DNA of 12,047 nt from Bacteroidota bacterium (GTDB lineage: Bacteria; Bacteroidota; Rhodothermia; Balneolales; Balneolaceae): positions 1-12,047 of the forward strand of contig JAGXIS010000134.1 of assembly GCA_024635465.1 (NCBI GenBank), in the 5' to 3' direction. Both the position numbers and the translations under genes were made by a program. Each line of letters begins with the position of its first letter. Position 1 is the first letter of the stretch. The notes under the pieces were generated by a model. That model saw nothing but the letters and a program-made list of their open reading frames with translations, was not told the DNA's origin and did not search any database. This document shows positions 1 to 8,323 of this stretch, piece after piece.

Positions 1-471
1 AAACGGGACGGGCCATCCGGTTCCACGAAAGTGATGCACGGGAGATGGGACGTAATACATCCGGAGTAAGAGGTATGAATCTCAGTAAAAAAGATGAGTT
101 GGTGGATATGGTGGTCATTAAGAACACTCATGAAGCTACCGTATTAGCCATTTCTGAAAATGGGTATGGAAAACGATCTTTGGTTGATGATTAGGGAACA
201 AAGTCGTGGCGGAAAAGGCGTGATTACTCTGAAAGTAACTAAAAAAACCGGGGATTTAATCGCGCTCAAAGAAGTCTCTGATAATGATGACCTCATGGTG
301 ATCACAGAAGGTGGAAAAGTGATTCGTATGCAGTGTAAAGGAATTCGAACCATGGGTCGAAATACTCAGGGAGTTCGAATTATGAGACTGGATGAAAATG
401 GCAAAATAGCTGCCATCACACGAGTTGTGAATGAGGATGATGATGAAGAGGAAGCTCCAGTAGTGGAATAG
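1..471 (+). CDS. gyrA: DNA gyrase subunit A, C-terminal end (partial, frameshifted in this sequence)
   Basis: GyrA is the DNA-cleaving subunit of gyrase; its C-terminal beta-pinwheel wraps DNA so that negative supercoils can be introduced. The window opens inside the pinwheel. The first 63 codons (from base 3) end in an in-frame TAG at 192-194. The protein then continues without interruption in the frame of 160-471. Blade repeats appear on both sides of the break: MGRNTSGVRGM (from base 45) and MGRNTQGVRIM (from base 352). A degenerate GyrA-box, QSRGGKG, lies just after the break. The protein ends in an acidic tail (NEDDDEEEAPVVE), as is usual for GyrA. Expected family sequence at the break is GYGKR...DDYREQSRGGKG, so two bases appear to be missing within TTAGGG. 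A sequencing or assembly error is likelier than real loss of an essential subunit's tail, but this cannot be decided here. Confidence 0.93.
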
Positions 472-507
472 AATCTTGGGTTATCATCGTAAATATTGAT
501 TTAAAAA

Positions 508-532
508 GGGCTCCTAATTGGAGCCTTTTTTA
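508..532 (+). terminator. Rho-independent terminator after gyrA
   Basis: A GC-rich stem GGCTCC (509-514) pairs with GGAGCC (520-525) across the loop TAATT, followed directly by six T residues (526-531). The A-run before the stem could pair with the T-run, leaving one bulged G at 508. It lies 37 bp after the gyrA stop and separates gyrA from the PBP gene. Confidence 0.88.
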
Positions 533-633
533 TTTCCTCAATGTGATAGTTACCTTTTTGACTCTTTTTCAGAAACAAACTGTCTGAAGTGTTGTTTAAG
601 TAGCCCTGAACTTAAATTTCATCAAACACATTT

Positions 634-3039
634 GTGAATCTAACCGACAAAATGAAGTCTAAATGGCTCATTTATCTATTATCCGTTATCGCTTTTTTTA
701 TATCGTTATTTTTTCTCCTCATTGGTTTGGTATGGATGGAAACATTTGGACCTGTACCCGGAACCGATGATTTGCGGCTTATTCAAGAACAACAAGCCTC
801 TCAAATAGTCACTGCAGATGGAGTTTTTTTAGGTACGTTCCCCATTCAAGAGGGAGTTCAAGTTGAGCTTGATGACATTAGTTCAGATATGATCAATGCT
901 CTGATCGCGATTGAAGATATTCGGTTTCATCGTCACAATGGTATTGATTACCGTGCATTGGGACGCGTATTGATACGATCCATTCTTCTTAGGCAAGATT
1001 CCGGAGGAGGAAGTACCATCACGCAACAGCTTGCGAAAAACCTCTATCCCAGATCAAACGGACGGGGCATATATCTATTGACCGATAAATTGCGGGAGAT
1101 GATGATAGCCAGAAGATTGGAATCTGTTTATTCGAAAGATGAGATACTTACTATTTATTTAAACACTGTATCCTTTGGTGAAAATACGTTTGGCATCGAT
1201 ATGGCTGCACAACGTTTTTTTAATAAGTCGGCTTCAGATCTCACTCTTTCTGAATCAACGACTCTGGCCGGACAGCTTAAAGCAACGACTTATTATAATC
1301 CTCATAGAAATCCGGATCGATCTGAACATCGTAGAAATGTGGTGATTCGTCAGATGGAAAAATATGAGATGATCACCAAAGAAACGGCTGATTTGGCTGT
1401 TGCTGAACCACTGATCACAGATTATAGCCGACGTACCAACAGGAACAATAGTGCCTCCTATTTCCAAGAGCATCTTGTCTCTCAAGTGTTGGAAATTCTA
1501 AATAATCGACCGGCACTGGATGGTGAAACATATGATCTTGCTACGGATGCCCTAACAATTTACACAACTCTGGATTCACGCATTCAAGAAGCTGCTGAAT
1601 CCGCTGTTTCAGCACATATGAGCGATTTACAAAAGATTTTTGATAAAGAAATTCTCAATAATTCGATTTTTATGGAAAAGGGGGACTCCGATGTGTTACT
1701 CGCCTGGAGGCAGAGTGGCTATTATCGGGAACTTCTTCAGGATGGTACCACAACCGAAGAGATAAATGAAATTCTCTATACACCTGTGCCTAGCCTTGTC
1801 TATACATGGGACGGTTATGTAGAACGGGAAATCTCTCCATATGATGAATTAAGGTATTATCTCTCTTTCTTAAACGCGGGTTTATTGGTGATGCACACGA
1901 ATTCCGGGCATATTTTAGGATGGGTGGGTGGCATTGACCATCGTCATTTTCCTTATGATCAGATTTTAGCTGAAAGACAATCGGGTTCCACATTTAAACC
2001 AATTGTTTATGCCTCAGCTCTTGAAAATGGATATGCTCCTTGTGACTATGAAAAAAATCAACTGACCACATTTGCGGATTACAGTGATTGGACTCCAAGA
2101 AATCAGGAAGATGAATATGGTGGGTCTTACTCACTTCAAGCAGCATTGGCACAATCTGTAAATACGGCGACGGTTCAATTAGGCATGAGTGTTGGTGTTC
2201 CTGCTATTCAACAAACAGCGCAAGCAATGGGCATTCAGTCCTATATTCCAAACCAGCCATCGATTGTACTGGGAACCGCAGAAACTACTCTTTTAGAAAT
2301 GACTACCGCGTATACTACATTTCTAAATGGAGGTCAGCCCGCACAACCGACAATGATCACTCGTATTTTTAATTCTGATGATGAATTAATTTATGATTTT
2401 ACAAGCGATTACTCATCGATGATTGTTTCAAATTCTGATTCTATATTAACCGGACAAAACCAATTAACAGACGTTTCACAGAGCGCACAAAATACGAATA
2501 TTACAGATGCAGAAGGTATCTCACCGGAAACCGCTGCTACAATGGTAACCATGTTGCAAAAAGCAGTGAATGAGGGCACGGGTTACCCATTACGTTCAAA
2601 ATATGGTGTGACCCATGCTTTAGGGGGTAAAACAGGAACCACTCAAAACTATGCGGATGGTTGGTTTATTGGGTTTACGCCGGAATTGGTATTTGGCGTG
2701 AGGGTTGGCGGTTGGAACCAAAGAGTTCATTTTCGTGAATTTCCTGCTTTTGCATCTCAAACAGCATTACCCATTGCGGGCAATTTTCTTAATTCGATTG
2801 CAACCGGCAGTGATATCACCTCTTTACCGAATCAGTTTCCTACTCATATGATCCAGTCACCTTATGATTTAAGTTGTGCCGATTATGAGGATGAAAATTT
2901 CAGAGATCGACTACGTAATTTTTTCAGAGGTCGCGACAGTGACGATGCCGTTATAGTAGAAGAGGAAGATGGGGATGAGAAAAAATCAAGAAATATATTT
3001 AAACGGTTGGGCCGAAAGCTGGGAATTTCAGATAACTAA
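634..3039 (+). CDS. Class A penicillin-binding protein (PBP1A-type transglycosylase/transpeptidase)
   Basis: This enzyme polymerises lipid II into glycan strands and crosslinks the stem peptides, acting on the periplasmic face of the inner membrane. A short cytoplasmic tail is followed by one membrane helix (about residues 12-34). The GT51 glycosyltransferase domain (about 55-245) shows EDIRFHRH with the catalytic Glu94, GGSTITQQLAKN (125-136), and KDEILTIYLN (168-177) with a second conserved Glu. The transpeptidase domain (about 410-700) has SxxK as S452-T-F-K455, SxN as S508-V-N510, and K666-T-G668. The C-terminus has an acidic stretch followed by a basic one (about 770-796). At 801 residues it has normal length and all catalytic motifs. 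The listed start is GTG; an ATG at 652 (residue 7) is an equally good start and keeps the membrane helix. Neither has a visible Shine-Dalgarno sequence. It stands alone between the gyrA terminator and a convergent gene. Confidence 0.96.
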   Translation: MNLTDKMKSKWLIYLLSVIAFFISLFFLLIGLVWMETFGPVPGTDDLRLIQEQQASQIVTADGVFLGTFPIQEGVQVELDDISSDMINALIAIEDIRFHRHNGIDYRALGRVLIRSILLRQDSGGGSTITQQLAKNLYPRSNGRGIYLLTDKLREMMIARRLESVYSKDEILTIYLNTVSFGENTFGIDMAAQRFFNKSASDLTLSESTTLAGQLKATTYYNPHRNPDRSEHRRNVVIRQMEKYEMITKETADLAVAEPLITDYSRRTNRNNSASYFQEHLVSQVLEILNNRPALDGETYDLATDALTIYTTLDSRIQEAAESAVSAHMSDLQKIFDKEILNNSIFMEKGDSDVLLAWRQSGYYRELLQDGTTTEEINEILYTPVPSLVYTWDGYVEREISPYDELRYYLSFLNAGLLVMHTNSGHILGWVGGIDHRHFPYDQILAERQSGSTFKPIVYASALENGYAPCDYEKNQLTTFADYSDWTPRNQEDEYGGSYSLQAALAQSVNTATVQLGMSVGVPAIQQTAQAMGIQSYIPNQPSIVLGTAETTLLEMTTAYTTFLNGGQPAQPTMITRIFNSDDELIYDFTSDYSSMIVSNSDSILTGQNQLTDVSQSAQNTNITDAEGISPETAATMVTMLQKAVNEGTGYPLRSKYGVTHALGGKTGTTQNYADGWFIGFTPELVFGVRVGGWNQRVHFREFPAFASQTALPIAGNFLNSIATGSDITSLPNQFPTHMIQSPYDLSCADYEDENFRDRLRNFFRGRDSDDAVIVEEEDGDEKKSRNIFKRLGRKLGISDN

Positions 3040-3169
3040 CTAAAATTTGTCGCATCTATATTTTCAAGGTTACTGTAAAGATAAAATACTATTTGAAATT
3101 ACATGATAATATCTACCGATTAAAATTTAAAATAGATTTATTAAAGCATTTCTATATCAATTTAGAAAA

Positions 3170-4123
3170 TCATGTATTATCCAACATTTCATTTAGAATG
3201 ATTTTTCGTTTTTTAATTAATGAGTCCGGAGAAACAATTTTCACTTTGTCGCCAAACTGAAGTAGCCATTCGTTCAAAAAACCTAAATTTCCAAAATGAA
3301 GGGAGACCTTAATTATTTTATCAGAAACGTCCTTTTCCTTAAATATTTTTGTCGGCAGGTTCGCCTTAAACGCCCTATCTATCGACTTATCGACCAATAG
3401 TTCAACTAAATCCCCGGATTCGTTAGAATTAAAAATTAAGCTCTCTACATCAATTTCTTTTTCAAGGGTGTAATTTTCTTCCAAAATCTTTGGATTTTCC
3501 ATTCTGTCCAGAACAAAATTCCGAATCGCGCTTCTTTTATGAGAATATCCGATTACGTTCCAATGATCCCTGTAAAAAACCAGAAGATATGGATCAATTT
3601 TTCGATCCGTCTTTTTTCCGTCCCCTTTACTCTGGTATTTGAACGTCATACTTTTTTGTTGAGAAATCGCAGATGAGACAAGGTACCAATTTCCTCCCTC
3701 TTTTTTCTCATGACCAAAGTGCAGGAATGGGTCAACAATGGTTCGATTATCCAAAGAGTCCATAAACTCCTTTAATTCATCCGGCAGTACATTCTTAATC
3801 TTCAGCTCTACGCCCTTTGCATCCTCAATGAGCATTTTATCCACTTGGGATTTCACGAAATTGAGTCCAACCAGAATCGTAGCCAATTCTTTCGAAGTAA
3901 ACATAAGCGGCGGCACCTTGTATCCCGGCATTACACCGTATCCGCTATATTTATCGTGAATAACCGGTACGTTTAATTCAGACAGTACATTAAAATCTCT
4001 AAAAATGGTTCTACGGGTCACTCCAAATGTCTTCGCCAGTTCATCAGCAGTTAATTTTTTCTTCGAATCCTGAAGCATTAAAATCATCTTCATTCTCCGT
4101 TCTGAGCTTTTTAATCTAGACAT
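3170..4123 (-). CDS. WYL-domain transcriptional regulator with N-terminal HTH
   Basis: This is a 317-residue DeoR-like/HTH_11 plus WYL protein, a family of DNA-binding regulators thought to sense small ligands or nucleic acid through the WYL fold. The winged helix-turn-helix is at about residues 5-60 (LTADELAKTFGVTRRTIFRD, from residue 24). The WYL core is at about 145-225 (DPYLLVFYRDHWNVIGYS), where the family's W-Y-L triplet reads W-N-V. A WCX-like C-terminal extension includes LLQFGDKVKIVSP near 286-298. It lies 95 bp downstream of rsmG on the same strand and could be read from the same transcript, but a separate promoter in the gap is equally possible. Its stop faces the PBP gene. Its target cannot be deduced from the sequence. 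Domain assignment is firm; function is unknown. Confidence 0.9.
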   Translation of the reverse strand: MSRLKSSERRMKMILMLQDSKKKLTADELAKTFGVTRRTIFRDFNVLSELNVPVIHDKYSGYGVMPGYKVPPLMFTSKELATILVGLNFVKSQVDKMLIEDAKGVELKIKNVLPDELKEFMDSLDNRTIVDPFLHFGHEKKEGGNWYLVSSAISQQKSMTFKYQSKGDGKKTDRKIDPYLLVFYRDHWNVIGYSHKRSAIRNFVLDRMENPKILEENYTLEKEIDVESLIFNSNESGDLVELLVDKSIDRAFKANLPTKIFKEKDVSDKIIKVSLHFGNLGFLNEWLLQFGDKVKIVSPDSLIKKRKIILNEMLDNT

Positions 4124-4143
4124 AATTGTTTTTTATCAATTTA

Positions 4144-4160
4144 TGAATGTGATGCATTCA
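4144..4160. promoter_or_regulatory. Small inverted repeat upstream of the WYL regulator gene (possible operator)
   Basis: TGAATG (4144-4149) and CATTCA (4155-4160) form a 6-5-6 inverted repeat, 20 bp before the ATG of the WYL regulator gene. The position fits an autoregulatory operator, but a repeat this short can occur by chance. Confidence 0.25.
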
Positions 4161-4218
4161 ACCAAATAGTACAGCCCGGTTTGTTCTAATGGGCGAGCGC
4201 TAAACTTTAATTATGCAA

Positions 4219-4860
4219 TTAACTACGTTCAATCAGTATCAACCCCTTACCCTCATAAAAAGGCTCGTTCTCCCCGAAGTTAAATGAATAGATGGTACAA
4301 TCCAGTGCTTTTTTGTGCTGTTTGATTTCTTCTTTAGCATCCTCAACTCCTTTCCACATCAGGATAATTTCCCAGGGTTTGTCACTAAGCAGATGAATGA
4401 GCTTTGATATTTTAAAAGCATGTTTGGTCAGAATTCCGGTCCCGCGTTTTAAATCAACAAGTGAGATACTATAGTCAATCGTCTCGGTATTCTTAAGATT
4501 CATGGATTGAATGATATCATCTACGACCATCATTTTTTTCTTGATGTTATCATTCAGGGATATAAACAGATCGGGTTGATTGATGGCAATTGGAATCCCC
4601 GGTAAGCCACCCCCGCTACCCGAATCGATCCATTTGTTATATCCGGCCAACAACTTTAGAGGTACAGGCAGGAGCGAATGCACAATATGTTCCCGCACTG
4701 TTTCACGTGAAACAGTGCGACTGATTACATTGATCTTTTCATTCCACTCAAATAATAGATCGATGTACTTTTCATAGACCTTTTCATTGGCTTTATACAA
4801 CTCTCTTGCCTCTGAAAGTACATTTGGGGCAACTTTGATCACTTCTATGTTATGTTTCAC
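4219..4860 (-). CDS. rsmG: Divergent 16S rRNA (guanine-N7)-methyltransferase RsmG (GidB)
   Basis: RsmG methylates N7 of G527 (E. coli numbering) in the 530 loop of 16S rRNA using S-adenosylmethionine. Family features seen are WNEKIN (39-44), a following conserved His in REHIVHSLL (57-64), the SAM-binding loop DSGSGGGLPGIP (79-90), and a KKK run after it. The usual D(L/V)G(T/S)GGGFPG reads DSGSGGGLPG here, and the usual SRA(F) segment reads TKHAF (145-149), so the protein is divergent. The 213-residue length is normal. It follows mnmG by 9 bp, the classic gidA-gidB order, so they are probably co-transcribed. The start is GTG (bases 4860-4858) and lies inside a parS-like palindrome. Residues 50-54 (VSRET) are encoded by a second, perfect parS. 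Identity as RsmG rests on context and SAM motif; activity is not assured. Confidence 0.85.
   Translation of the reverse strand: MKHNIEVIKVAPNVLSEARELYKANEKVYEKYIDLLFEWNEKINVISRTVSRETVREHIVHSLLPVPLKLLAGYNKWIDSGSGGGLPGIPIAINQPDLFISLNDNIKKKMMVVDDIIQSMNLKNTETIDYSISLVDLKRGTGILTKHAFKISKLIHLLSDKPWEIILMWKGVEDAKEEIKQHKKALDCTIYSFNFGENEPFYEGKGLILIERS
4694..4719. other. parS: parS centromere site inside rsmG (perfect 26-bp palindrome)
   Basis: The core TGTTTCACGTGAAACA at 4699-4714 is the canonical chromosomal parS sequence bound by ParB. Here the dyad extends to 26 bp by the flanking arms CGCAC (4694-4698) and GTGCG (4715-4719), centred between 4706 and 4707. It lies in frame within rsmG and encodes VSRET without changing the spacing between the WNEKIN and His motifs. 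ParB binding is established for this sequence in other bacteria; its use here is inferred. Confidence 0.9.
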
Positions 4861-4868
4861 GTGAAACG
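4853..4868. other. parS: Second parS-like site across the mnmG/rsmG junction
   Basis: TGTTTCACGTGAAACG differs from the canonical parS 16-mer only at the last base. The inner 14 bp (4854-4867) form a perfect palindrome. It occupies nearly the whole gap between the mnmG stop and rsmG, and its GTG is the rsmG start codon. Its centre is 154 bp from that of the first site. Confidence 0.82.
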
Positions 4869-4869
4869 C

Positions 4870-6759
4870 CTAACTTTTTAAATAGACCATCAACACAGCT
4901 ACATCGCTTGCCGATACCCCACTAATTCTGGATGCCTGACCAATCGTCTCAGGTTTAATCCTTTCTAATTTACTTTTACCTTCAGAAGAGAGGCTCTTTA
5001 TCTTTGAATAATCTATTTTTAAAGGTATTAAAGCATTTTCTTGTCTGTTCACCTCCTCAACCATCTCAAACTCCCGTTTGATATAACCTTCATATTTAAT
5101 CTGAATTTCCACCTGTTCGATGACATAGCGATTCGATGTGATCTCCTGAACAGATTTATGTAAGACATCATCCGCCTCAAAAAGGTCATGTAAATGAATT
5201 TCCGGTCTTGGGATAAGGGATTTTGCTTTGACCGGTTGAGTGAGTGGGGTAGTGCCTTTTTCAATAAGCATGGAGTCCATCGTTTCAGGTCTAACCGTAT
5301 AATCACTGATTAGATCATATAAATTATCGACTTCATCCTTTTTCTTTTTTAAACGCTGATAACGATCCTCGTCGGCCAGACCAATTCGGTATCCTAACTC
5401 TGTTAATCGTAAATCTGCATTATCCTGGCGCAATAAAATTCGATGTTCCGCTCTTGATGTAAACATTCGATAGGGTTCTTCGGTGCCTTTGTTGATCAGG
5501 TCATCAATAAGGACACCGATATAGGCCTCAGATCTTTTCAAAACAAACGGATCTTTTTCCTGAACGAATAGAGAAGAGTTAATTCCGGCAATCATGCCCT
5601 GGCAAGCAGCTTCTTCATAACCGGTGGTTCCGTTAATTTGTCCGGCAAAAAAGAGTCCGTTAACACGTTTTGTCTCCAGGCTTCTTTTTACCTGATAGGG
5701 AGGAAAATAGTCATATTCAATCGCATAACCGGGTCGAAGCATCACCGCATTTTCAAAACCGGGGATCGTTCTCAATGCATGATATTGTACATCTTCCGGG
5801 AGAGACGTTGAAAAACCGTTCAGATACATTTCATAGGTATTCCATCCTTCAGGTTCCAAAAAGAGCTGATGTCTATCCCGATCCGCAAATCGATTTATTT
5901 TGTCTTCAATACTTGGACAGTAACGGGGTCCGATCGATTTAATCCTCCCATTAAACATCGGGCTTCGATCAAACCCTGTTTTTAAAACCTCATGAACTTC
6001 ATTGTTTGTATATCCAATCCAGCAAGTAAGTTGTTCATCAATAGATGGCAAACGATCTGTCATGAAAGAAAAAGGCGCCGGATCTTCATCACCATACTGT
6101 ACTTCCAGTTTAGAATAATCAATAGATCTTCCATCCAGACGGGGAGGTGTTCCGGTTTTGAGTCGGCCGACATCAAAACCCAGTTTACTTAGAGCTGCGC
6201 TTATGCCAACAGAGGCTCTTTCACCGGATCTGCCACCTCCATATTGACTCTCACCGATATGAATGAGTCCATTTAGAAATGTGCCACTGGTTAAAACAAC
6301 TGACTTTGAGTGAAATATCTGACCGGTTTGTGTGACGACTCCTGAAACTTGTTCACCATTATCATCAGTAAGAATATCAACAACATTATCCTGCCGAAAA
6401 AAAAGATTATCAATTTTCTCCAGTTCTTCTCTCATGATTTGAGCATAGAGCATCCGATCACTTTGACAGCGCGGACTCCACATGGCCGGACCTTTACTCA
6501 GATTCAACATTCGAAATTGAACTCCACTGCGATCACTCACGATTCCGCTGAGTCCACCCAAAGCATCAATCTCTCTAACGAGCTGACCCTTTGCAACACC
6601 ACCCATGGCCGGATTGCATGACATTTTAGCAATCGCATCCATGTTCATTGTAATTAACAAAGTCTTGGATCCCATTTTGGCCGCAGAAGCTGCTGCTTCA
6701 CTTCCGGCGTGGCCTGCACCCACTACAATGACATCATATGTCGGGTAGATACTACTCAT
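4870..6759 (-). CDS. mnmG: tRNA uridine-5-carboxymethylaminomethyl modification enzyme MnmG (GidA)
   Basis: MnmG acts with MnmE to install the carboxymethylaminomethyl group on wobble U34 of tRNAs, using FAD, NADH and a methylene-tetrahydrofolate carbon. The N-terminal Rossmann motif GAGHAG (14-19) binds FAD. Other family landmarks are CNPAMGG (48-54), [34 protein letters not shown] with its conserved Cys, [26 protein letters not shown] and [20 protein letters not shown]. The C-terminal helical domain ends with [16 protein letters not shown]. The 629-residue length is typical. The ATG start is preceded by an AT-rich divergent promoter region shared with the R2lox-like gene. It is the first gene of a probable mnmG-rsmG operon and shows no sign of damage. 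Confidence 0.98.
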   Translation of the reverse strand: MSSIYPTYDVIVVGAGHAGSEAAASAAKMGSKTLLITMNMDAIAKMSCNPAMGGVAKGQLVREIDALGGLSGIVSDRSGVQFRMLNLSKGPAMWSPRCQSDRMLYAQIMREELEKIDNLFFRQDNVVDILTDDNGEQVSGVVTQTGQIFHSKSVVLTSGTFLNGLIHIGESQYGGGRSGERASVGISAALSKLGFDVGRLKTGTPPRLDGRSIDYSKLEVQYGDEDPAPFSFMTDRLPSIDEQLTCWIGYTNNEVHEVLKTGFDRSPMFNGRIKSIGPRYCPSIEDKINRFADRDRHQLFLEPEGWNTYEMYLNGFSTSLPEDVQYHALRTIPGFENAVMLRPGYAIEYDYFPPYQVKRSLETKRVNGLFFAGQINGTTGYEEAACQGMIAGINSSLFVQEKDPFVLKRSEAYIGVLIDDLINKGTEEPYRMFTSRAEHRILLRQDNADLRLTELGYRIGLADEDRYQRLKKKKDEVDNLYDLISDYTVRPETMDSMLIEKGTTPLTQPVKAKSLIPRPEIHLHDLFEADDVLHKSVQEITSNRYVIEQVEIQIKYEGYIKREFEMVEEVNRQENALIPLKIDYSKIKSLSSEGKSKLERIKPETIGQASRISGVSASDVAVLMVYLKS

Positions 6760-6910
6760 ATACTATTGTTTTTTATAATCTTATAAACTTTTAATAATTT
6801 TGCACTTAACAGACTTAAAATATTGTTTTCTTTCAAATAATTAAACCTTAAGATAGTGAATAAAGTAACGTCTCAATAAGACAGAACTTATTATAAAGTA
6901 GAGAGCAAAT
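6760..6910. promoter_or_regulatory. Divergent promoter region between mnmG and the SCP2-R2lox gene
   Basis: This 151-bp, strongly AT-rich spacer separates two genes transcribed away from each other, so it must carry promoters for both. A sequence resembling the Bacteroidota pattern on the plus strand is TTTTG near 6799 with TATTGTTTT about 18 bp downstream. A weak purine-rich GAGAG precedes the ATG at 6911. Exact promoter elements are not certain. Confidence 0.5.
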
Positions 6911-8239
6911 ATGTGGTTCAATAAAAAGGATGATAGCGCATCCGTATCAAACGAATACTTTACTGAAAAGTGGGTCAAAGAGTGGTTTGATTCCATTAAT
7001 AGCAGTGAAAAATATAAAAGGGCGGCAAAACATTGGAACAGCCCTATTTTGCTAAAATTTGAACCGGTGCCTGAAATCCTCAGGGAAAAAAACTCGATTG
7101 GATTCTATTTAGACCTTAAATATGGTGAGTGTCTCGATATCAGTTATGCTACATCACAAGAAGAGGATCTATCACAAATCATACTCACCGCTGATGAATC
7201 GACCTGGATACGTTTGATCGAGGATAAGAAAGACCCAACGATGATGATCATGAAAAAGAAACTATCACTGGAAAAGGGCAGTATCGTTATGCTTTCTACA
7301 CAACGTCAAGCAGCAAAGGCATTGTTGGATACCGCACCCACCTACAGAGATTCAAAACAGCAGAAAGAGTTCATTTCTGAAATTAAGGAGAAGCAGGAGA
7401 AAGAATCGAAACACACTTCTTTTGCAACCATCCGGGAAGGACTCGATTTTGAGAGTTTCCCCATGAAGTTATTTCAGAAAGCGAAACAATATGGGATTTG
7501 GAATCCGAGTGATATTGACCTGAGCAGAGACAGGGAAGATTGGAAACAGTTGAAGGAAGATGAAAAAGAGATATTGATTCATCTTTCCGGATTATTTTTA
7601 GCCGGAGAAGAGGCGGTAACGATTGATATATTACCATTGATGCAAGTTGTTGCAAGTGAAGGCCGACTGGAAGAAGAGATCTATTTAACCTCATTTTTGT
7701 GGGAAGAGGCTAAGCATACTGAATTTTTCTCGCTGTTTGTGAGGGATGTGATTGGATATCAACCCGATTTCGAACAGTATCATAAGACACATTACAAGAC
7801 ACTCTTTTATGAAAAACTTCCTCGTGATTTGAATCAGTTAAAACTGGATGATACTCCAATTGCTCAATTAAAAGCGTCCGGAACCTATAATATGATTGTT
7901 GAAGGAACTCTGGCGGAGACCGGTTATGCAGCATATCACAAAATGTTGACGGATAATGATCTGTTACCCGGCATGCAGGAGGGCATCATAAATCTTAAAC
8001 AAGATGAATCCAGGCATATCGCGTACGGACTCTATTTAATAAACAGATTGCTTGAGGAGAACCCAGGATACAGAGATGAGTTTGAAAATCATCTGGAAGA
8101 ATTGTTGAATGATGCTACCAATATCATATATGAGATCTTTGAACCGTATGAAGTGGTGCCCTTTGGATTGGAAAAAGAGTGGTTTTTAGAGTACGCGCTG
8201 AAACAATTTCAGCATCGGATGGATAAGCTGGGGTATTGA
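6911..8239 (+). CDS. SCP2-like lipid-binding domain fused to R2-like ligand-binding oxidase (R2lox)
   Basis: R2lox proteins are ferritin-like Mn/Fe oxidases that bind a long-chain fatty acid and form a Tyr-Val ether crosslink. Residues about 180-440 are the R2lox domain. Metal ligands are E233, E266, H269 (EEAKH), E331, E366 and H369 (DESRH). V236 and Y326 occupy the crosslink positions. All eight match the Geobacillus R2lox residues (E69, V72, E102, H105, Y162, E167, E202, H205, from memory) at a constant offset of 164. Residues about 14-142 resemble the SCP2 sterol/lipid-carrier fold: GFYLDLKYGECLDI, then ADESTWIRLIEDKKDPTMMI, then KKLSLEKG and a final helix. A charged helix (about 147-168) links the domains. 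R2lox proteins are usually near 300 residues, so the extension is extra. There is no nrdA nearby, which argues against a ribonucleotide reductase subunit. A lipid-oxidation role is inferred. Confidence 0.88.
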   Translation: MWFNKKDDSASVSNEYFTEKWVKEWFDSINSSEKYKRAAKHWNSPILLKFEPVPEILREKNSIGFYLDLKYGECLDISYATSQEEDLSQIILTADESTWIRLIEDKKDPTMMIMKKKLSLEKGSIVMLSTQRQAAKALLDTAPTYRDSKQQKEFISEIKEKQEKESKHTSFATIREGLDFESFPMKLFQKAKQYGIWNPSDIDLSRDREDWKQLKEDEKEILIHLSGLFLAGEEAVTIDILPLMQVVASEGRLEEEIYLTSFLWEEAKHTEFFSLFVRDVIGYQPDFEQYHKTHYKTLFYEKLPRDLNQLKLDDTPIAQLKASGTYNMIVEGTLAETGYAAYHKMLTDNDLLPGMQEGIINLKQDESRHIAYGLYLINRLLEENPGYRDEFENHLEELLNDATNIIYEIFEPYEVVPFGLEKEWFLEYALKQFQHRMDKLGY

Positions 8240-8323
8240 GGTTGGTTTTAATGATTATTATACAAACGTTTGCTGAGGTGTAAAATATCAGTAGCGGTTC
8301 TTCTTTTTGATTTAACCCTTACA

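Noticed and set aside
160..471. Separate small gene starting at the ATG at 160
   Set aside because: The translation from about residue 12 on is the natural continuation of GyrA, and the first residues are out-of-frame gyrA codons.
4207..4222. TTAATT-ATGC-AATTAA hairpin at the rsmG stop as a terminator
   Set aside because: The stem is six A/T pairs only and has no T-run, so it would be too weak.
5670..5942. 90-residue open frame on the plus strand
   Set aside because: It lies wholly antisense to conserved mnmG codons and its translation resembles no known protein.
6911..8239. Ribonucleotide reductase beta subunit (NrdB/NrdF)
   Set aside because: The Val236/Tyr326 pair and ligand spacing match R2lox, there is no alpha subunit gene nearby, and an SCP2-like extension is not a feature of NrdB.
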